Positions 5,546-8,264 of a stretch of 8,264 nt of DNA are shown here, piece by piece. The notes under the pieces are model-generated. The model was not told the origin of the DNA and did not search any database. It saw only the letters and a program-made list of their open reading frames with translations. The translations under genes and the position numbers were made by a program. Within the stretch, counting starts at the first letter, position 1, and the number at the start of each line of letters is the position of its first letter. Source of the DNA: Candidatus Aenigmatarchaeota archaeon (GTDB lineage: Archaea > Aenigmatarchaeota > Aenigmatarchaeia > JACPZZ01); contig JACOVS010000024.1 in assembly GCA_016177205.1 (NCBI GenBank), forward strand, positions 1 through 8,264, in the 5' to 3' direction.

Positions 5546-5713
5546 TTACTTCTTTTTAAGCATGGGCAGGCCTGTTCTTTCATTTTCAACAACATCCCAG
5601 TTGCCCGCCGGCAAATCTACCGAGCCTTCCGGCTTTTTGGAGAAGAAATACAATTTTCCCCTCGAATGAAGATAGTACTTCACGCCTCTGCTGTTCACTT
5701 TTTCAAATGCCAT
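5546..5713 (-). CDS. 55-residue basic protein of unknown function
   Basis: A complete small gene with ATG at 5713, stop TAA, and the best Shine-Dalgarno site of the window (GGAGGT, 9 bases before the ATG). The protein begins MAFEKVNSRGVKYYLHSRG (1-19), continues LYFFSKKPEG (21-30) and VDLPAGNWDVVENERTG (32-48), and ends LPMLKKK (49-55). Aromatic and basic residues alternate in a beta-rich pattern with no membrane segment. I recall short proteins in archaeal and candidate-phyla genomes with the same YYLH ... YFFSKKPEG ... LPAG ... VVEN(K/R)TGLPMLKK plan; that is memory, not a search, and no function is known to me. Two TG-L-P and KKP loops could suit nucleic-acid or ribosome contact. It sits alone, convergent with the gene before it and divergent from the OB-fold gene. 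Confidence 0.85.
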   Translation of the reverse strand: MAFEKVNSRGVKYYLHSRGKLYFFSKKPEGSVDLPAGNWDVVENERTGLPMLKKK

Positions 5714-5722
5714 AGCCAACCA

Positions 5723-5728
5723 ACCTCC
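5723..5728 (-). promoter_or_regulatory. Shine-Dalgarno site of the 55-residue gene
   Basis: GGAGGT on the minus strand, 9 bases before the ATG. It contrasts with most other genes here, which lack one, and it supports the chosen start. Confidence 0.65.
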
Positions 5729-5757
5729 AAACTAACCTTTAATCGTTGTCCGCAGCC

Positions 5758-5765
5758 CTTTATAT
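5758..5765 (-). promoter_or_regulatory. TATA box of the 55-residue gene
   Basis: The minus strand reads AAATATAAAG, about 49 bases before the ATG. This predicts a leader of about 24 bases, long enough to hold the GGAGGT site. Confidence 0.5.
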
Positions 5766-5830
5766 TTTTTCACGGCAAACGACAAGCTTAAAAACCGCAA
5801 AAACCTGTTGTCACGCCGCAGGCATGAAAC

Positions 5831-5838
5831 GTTTTATT
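5831..5838 (+). promoter_or_regulatory. TATA-like box of the OB-fold/permease unit
   Basis: gttttatt is centred about 27 bases before the ATG at 5861, the spacing expected for a leaderless message. A second AT-rich site, cttaaaaacc near 5787-5796, would give a leader of roughly 45 bases. No Shine-Dalgarno site is present. Confidence 0.4.
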
Positions 5839-5860
5839 GCACGGTTTCCATGGGTTTTAA

Positions 5861-6244
5861 ATGGAAAGTAGGTTTCCCGCGCTTTTTTTCTCGCTTTCCG
5901 CGATAGGGCTGCTGCTGATCTATGCGTCGGCGGGCAGGATTGAAGCTGTGGCAGCCGGAATAGGTTCTGTCGATAGCACAATGGTCGGTTCGTACGTGGA
6001 GGTCGCCGGTTACGTGGAATCGGCCAGGTTTTCCGATGACACGATATTTGTAAAACTTTCGGACGGGTACAGGGAGATAGACGTGGTCATATTCTCCGGA
6101 CTAAAGCGCGCGCTCGGGGACGGCGCTTACGCAATTTTTGCAAAAGGGTCAATTATTTCCGTGAGGGGCGTTGTAGACGAGTATAAAGGCGTTATTGAAA
6201 TTGTTCCCAACAGGGTTTCCGACATCAGGAAGCTGGCCAAATGA
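5861..6244 (+). CDS. Membrane-anchored or secreted OB-fold protein
   Basis: A 127-residue protein. Residues 7-24 form one hydrophobic segment after a short N-terminus, ending in YASAGR, so it is either a membrane anchor or a cleavable signal peptide. The remainder (about 41-122) has an OB-fold pattern: GSYVEVAGYVESARF (43-57), TIFVKLSDGYREIDVVIF (61-78), GSIISVRGVVDEYKGVIEIV (96-115) and PNRVSDI (116-122). These strands and the G-x-V-x-G-x-V spacing match the tRNA_anti-like/YhcR-type OB folds that bind single-stranded nucleic acid in other proteins; binding here is inferred. By topology the OB domain should lie outside the membrane. A TAA codon directly before the ATG fixes the start. The stop overlaps the permease start in ATGA, which indicates translational coupling and a shared role. 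Confidence 0.85.
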   Translation: MESRFPALFFSLSAIGLLLIYASAGRIEAVAAGIGSVDSTMVGSYVEVAGYVESARFSDDTIFVKLSDGYREIDVVIFSGLKRALGDGAYAIFAKGSIISVRGVVDEYKGVIEIVPNRVSDIRKLAK

Positions 6245-7485
6245 TAGAGAACATCCTGCTGCTTTCACTGTTCGGCTGCGTTGTGGGGATTTTCACAGGC
6301 CTTATACCCGGGCTTCACACGAACACGCTCGCCGCCTTGATACTGCCGGTTTACGCGTATTTCGGAATCTCGCCCCTCGGCGCATCCGTAATCATATCAT
6401 CCATAATGGCGTCGCACATTTTTTCGTCGTTCATACCCGCCGCGCTGCTCGGCGCGCCGGACGAGGACACTGCGCTGTCAATATTGCCCGCGCACAGGCT
6501 GCTTATGTCCGGGCGCGGGCCGGAGGCGGTTTTTTTGATGTCGGCCGGCGCTGCGCTGGCGCTGATGTTAGGAGTACCGGTTTTATTTTTGTCTATGAAA
6601 GCGTTTGGCGGTTTGTACGATTCGACAAGGCCGTTTATCCATTACATCCTGATAGCGATTGTAGCCGCGATGATAGCTGGAGAAAAGACAGGGAAAAAAA
6701 TTCTTTACGCGTGCCTGATATTTTTCATGTCCGGCCTTCTCGGGTTTTTCGTCCTTGACGCAGGGATTTTGCCGGCCCAAAACGCACTGCTTCCGGTTTT
6801 GTCCGGCCTTTTCGGCGCCAGCACGCTGATACTAAGCCTTGAGAGAAGAACGCCGATACCGCTGCAGAAAAATTCCGTCGCCGCGGTCAAGCCGGCGGCA
6901 ATGGCAAGGTTCGCGGTTTTGGGAACATCGGCTGGCCTGTTCGTCGGGTTGATGCCGGGCATAGGCGCTTCGCAGGCTGTTGTTTTGACGCAGCAGGTTT
7001 TTGCGGTTTCGTCCGCGGAAAGCTTCCTGGTAATGCTCGGTTCTGTCAACGCCGCCGATTCGCTGTTCTCCATGTCCGCGCTGTACACGGTCGGAAATCC
7101 GCGCAGCGGGGCTTCGGTTGCGGTGGAGAGATTATTAGGCGAGATAGGGATAAACGAGCTTCTCGTCCTTGTGGGGGCGATGCTTTTGTCGTCGGGCATA
7201 GCGGCTTTTGCGTCGCTTAAAATTTCGACGCGCGCGCTGGGCGTGATACAGAGGGTAAATTACCCGCTGGTTTCGCGCCTGGTCATAATCTTCATTTCGC
7301 TGATGGTTTTTTTATTCTCCGGTGCGGCGGGATTGCTGGTTTTGCTTACGGCAACGTCCATAGGAATTTTGTGCGAGCGGCTCGGCGTTAAAAGAAACCA
7401 TTGCATGGGCTGCCTGCTGCTGCCCACGATTTTGTTCTTTTCAGGAAATGTCACGAACGCGCTGTCCCTGCTGCGCATCGGTTAG
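6241..7485 (+). CDS. TctA/DUF112-family membrane permease, archaeal short form
   Basis: A polytopic membrane protein of 414 residues. The family has two homologous halves, each with a G-L-x-P-G signature, seen here as FTGLIPGLHTN (18-28) and FVGLMPGIGAS (234-244). About ten to twelve hydrophobic segments are visible, for example near 96-118, 131-147, 152-175, 183-200, 302-322, 338-365 and 387-405. In bacteria TctA (about 500 residues) moves tricarboxylates with TctB and a periplasmic TctC; neither partner is encoded in this window, and archaeal members of about 400 residues often lack them, so the substrate is unknown. The gene starts within the stop of the OB-fold gene (ATGA overlap). HTN after the first signature and ASQ after the second could line the path. 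The C-terminal MGCLLLPTILFFSG (388-401) is typical of the family end. Confidence 0.88.
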   Translation: MIENILLLSLFGCVVGIFTGLIPGLHTNTLAALILPVYAYFGISPLGASVIISSIMASHIFSSFIPAALLGAPDEDTALSILPAHRLLMSGRGPEAVFLMSAGAALALMLGVPVLFLSMKAFGGLYDSTRPFIHYILIAIVAAMIAGEKTGKKILYACLIFFMSGLLGFFVLDAGILPAQNALLPVLSGLFGASTLILSLERRTPIPLQKNSVAAVKPAAMARFAVLGTSAGLFVGLMPGIGASQAVVLTQQVFAVSSAESFLVMLGSVNAADSLFSMSALYTVGNPRSGASVAVERLLGEIGINELLVLVGAMLLSSGIAAFASLKISTRALGVIQRVNYPLVSRLVIIFISLMVFLFSGAAGLLVLLTATSIGILCERLGVKRNHCMGCLLLPTILFFSGNVTNALSLLRIG

Positions 7486-7507
7486 TTTATTACAATTTTT
7501 ATATTTA
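7486..7507 (+). promoter_or_regulatory. T-rich tract: end of the permease unit and TATA box of the next gene
   Basis: Right after the permease stop come tttattacaattttta and then tatatttaac. The first part could terminate the upstream message. The TATA-like core at 7498-7506 is centred about 29 bases before the next ATG at 7531, again the leaderless spacing. The 45-base gap has no Shine-Dalgarno site. Confidence 0.5.
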
Positions 7508-7530
7508 ACAATTCATATCTAACTGATTTT

Positions 7531-8264
7531 ATGATGCCGATAGTGCACGCGATTTTTGCGTACGCGTTGTCGTACTTCTCAGGGGCGTATGCGCTTTTCG
7601 CGATAACAGGCGCGATATTGCCTGATATAGACACGGTATTCGTGCCGTACCGCGAGATCCACAGGACATTCCTGCACACGCCTGTTGCGGGCTTAATCCT
7701 GGCAGCTGTTCTGTATTATCTGATAAGGAACAGGAAAATCGCGGCCTCGTTTTTCATGGGATGGGTTTCCCACCTGTTCCTTGACACGCTGACCGTAACC
7801 GGAATAATGTGGAAGTATCCTTTTTCCAGGGAGTATTTCACAACCGCTACGTTCCGCTCCATTGAGCTGATGCCGAATTTCGGGATTGCGCTCCTTTCAG
7901 TTTTTGCCATCGCGCTTGCTATCCTGTTCAGCAGGGGAAGGATGAAGGAGCTGAAGAAACACATAAAAGCGGCCGAACACCGCGGCGAGAACAGCCTTGC
8001 GGTTTTGTTTTTCATCCTGGTTATGCTGGCTTTCGGGCTGTTTTTCGTTGCGCAAAGGGGCGAGTTCCCGAAAATAGAAAATTCGGTTCTGATATCAAAA
8101 CTGCTGGAGCAGCAGGAAAAATACGACGGCAGATACGTTGCCATTGCTGGCGTTGTGGATGAAATCAGGGAAAATTACACGTCGCGCGGGATCGCTTACC
8201 AGATTTTTGCGGTTGACGACGGAACCGCGGTTATTCAGGTTTACAAGTCGGCTTTTGTACCGCC
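7531..8264 (+). CDS. DUF457 membrane-bound putative hydrolase fused to an OB-fold-like domain (3' end cut by window)
   Basis: Open from ATG 7531 (or the next codon, 7534) to the window end, 244 codons so far. The first 90 residues carry the DUF457 marks H6 in PIVHAIFAY, PDID (31-34), HRTFLHTP (44-51) and SHLFLDT (80-86), with hydrophobic segments at about 10-30, 52-66, 71-88, 116-133 and 155-173. The family is a putative metal-dependent hydrolase of the inner membrane. After the last segment comes a linker (174-196) and then YDGRYVAIAGVVDEI (198-212) and YQIFAVDDGTAVIQVYK, which match the first strands of an OB fold. It resembles the free OB protein encoded at 5861. The OB part should lie on one face of the membrane next to the hydrolase. 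The C-terminus cannot be judged. A DUF457 relative without the fusion is encoded at 4261-3797. Confidence 0.83.
   Translation, partial: MMPIVHAIFAYALSYFSGAYALFAITGAILPDIDTVFVPYREIHRTFLHTPVAGLILAAVLYYLIRNRKIAASFFMGWVSHLFLDTLTVTGIMWKYPFSREYFTTATFRSIELMPNFGIALLSVFAIALAILFSRGRMKELKKHIKAAEHRGENSLAVLFFILVMLAFGLFFVAQRGEFPKIENSVLISKLLEQQEKYDGRYVAIAGVVDEIRENYTSRGIAYQIFAVDDGTAVIQVYKSAFVP

Noticed and set aside
6195..6758. Plus-strand open frame overlapping the OB protein and the permease
   Set aside because: An arginine- and histidine-rich out-of-frame shadow of two well supported genes.
7716..8144. Minus-strand open frame opposite the last gene
   Set aside because: Opposite the DUF457-OB frame, which has clear family motifs; the serine-rich translation shows none.

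Overview
The window looks like part of an archaeal chromosome. Putative TATA boxes lie about 26-33 bases before several start codons with no Shine-Dalgarno site, as in leaderless archaeal transcripts. T-rich tracts follow the genes. The gene content is also archaeal in flavour: a two-domain ThyX, the ATP-grasp subunit of ADP-forming acetyl-CoA synthetase, a short (about 410 residue) TctA-type permease and membrane DUF457 proteins. Small genomes of DPANN type carry such sets, but the lineage cannot be fixed from this sequence; DPANN is an inference.

Layout. (1) 1-183: AT-rich control region before glyA, with a second TATA-like box facing left. (2) 184-3169, plus strand: glyA and a 539-residue double-domain ThyX, 10 bases apart. 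SHMT makes 5,10-methylene-THF and ThyX uses it to methylate dUMP, so the pair forms a dTMP supply unit. (3) 3170-3463: gene-free convergent gap with T-rich tracts on both strands and two 27-base repeats that each contain a 19-base palindrome. (4) 4897-3464, minus strand: ATP-grasp subunit of ADP-forming acyl-CoA synthetase, then a DUF457 membrane protein that follows in the same frame right after the stop (probable CTG start), then an 82-residue soluble protein with its own promoter. (5) 4898-5000: divergent promoter region with a 10-base inverted repeat. (6) 5001-5513 plus: unknown membrane protein. (7) 5713-5546 minus: a 55-residue basic protein with a good Shine-Dalgarno site. (8) 5861-8264, plus strand: a membrane-anchored OB-fold protein overlapping a TctA-like permease by 4 bases, then, from its own promoter, a DUF457 protein fused to an OB-fold-like domain that runs off the window end.

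How the genes relate. The metabolic part is ordinary one-carbon and acetate/ATP chemistry with unusual protein architectures. The most unusual part is the right-hand third, where two membrane-tethered OB-fold proteins flank a TctA-like permease that has no visible TctB or TctC partner, and where one OB fold is joined to a DUF457 putative hydrolase. A second DUF457 gene lies 1.3 kb away. This suggests an envelope function involving nucleic acid or another OB-fold ligand, but the sequence does not prove it.
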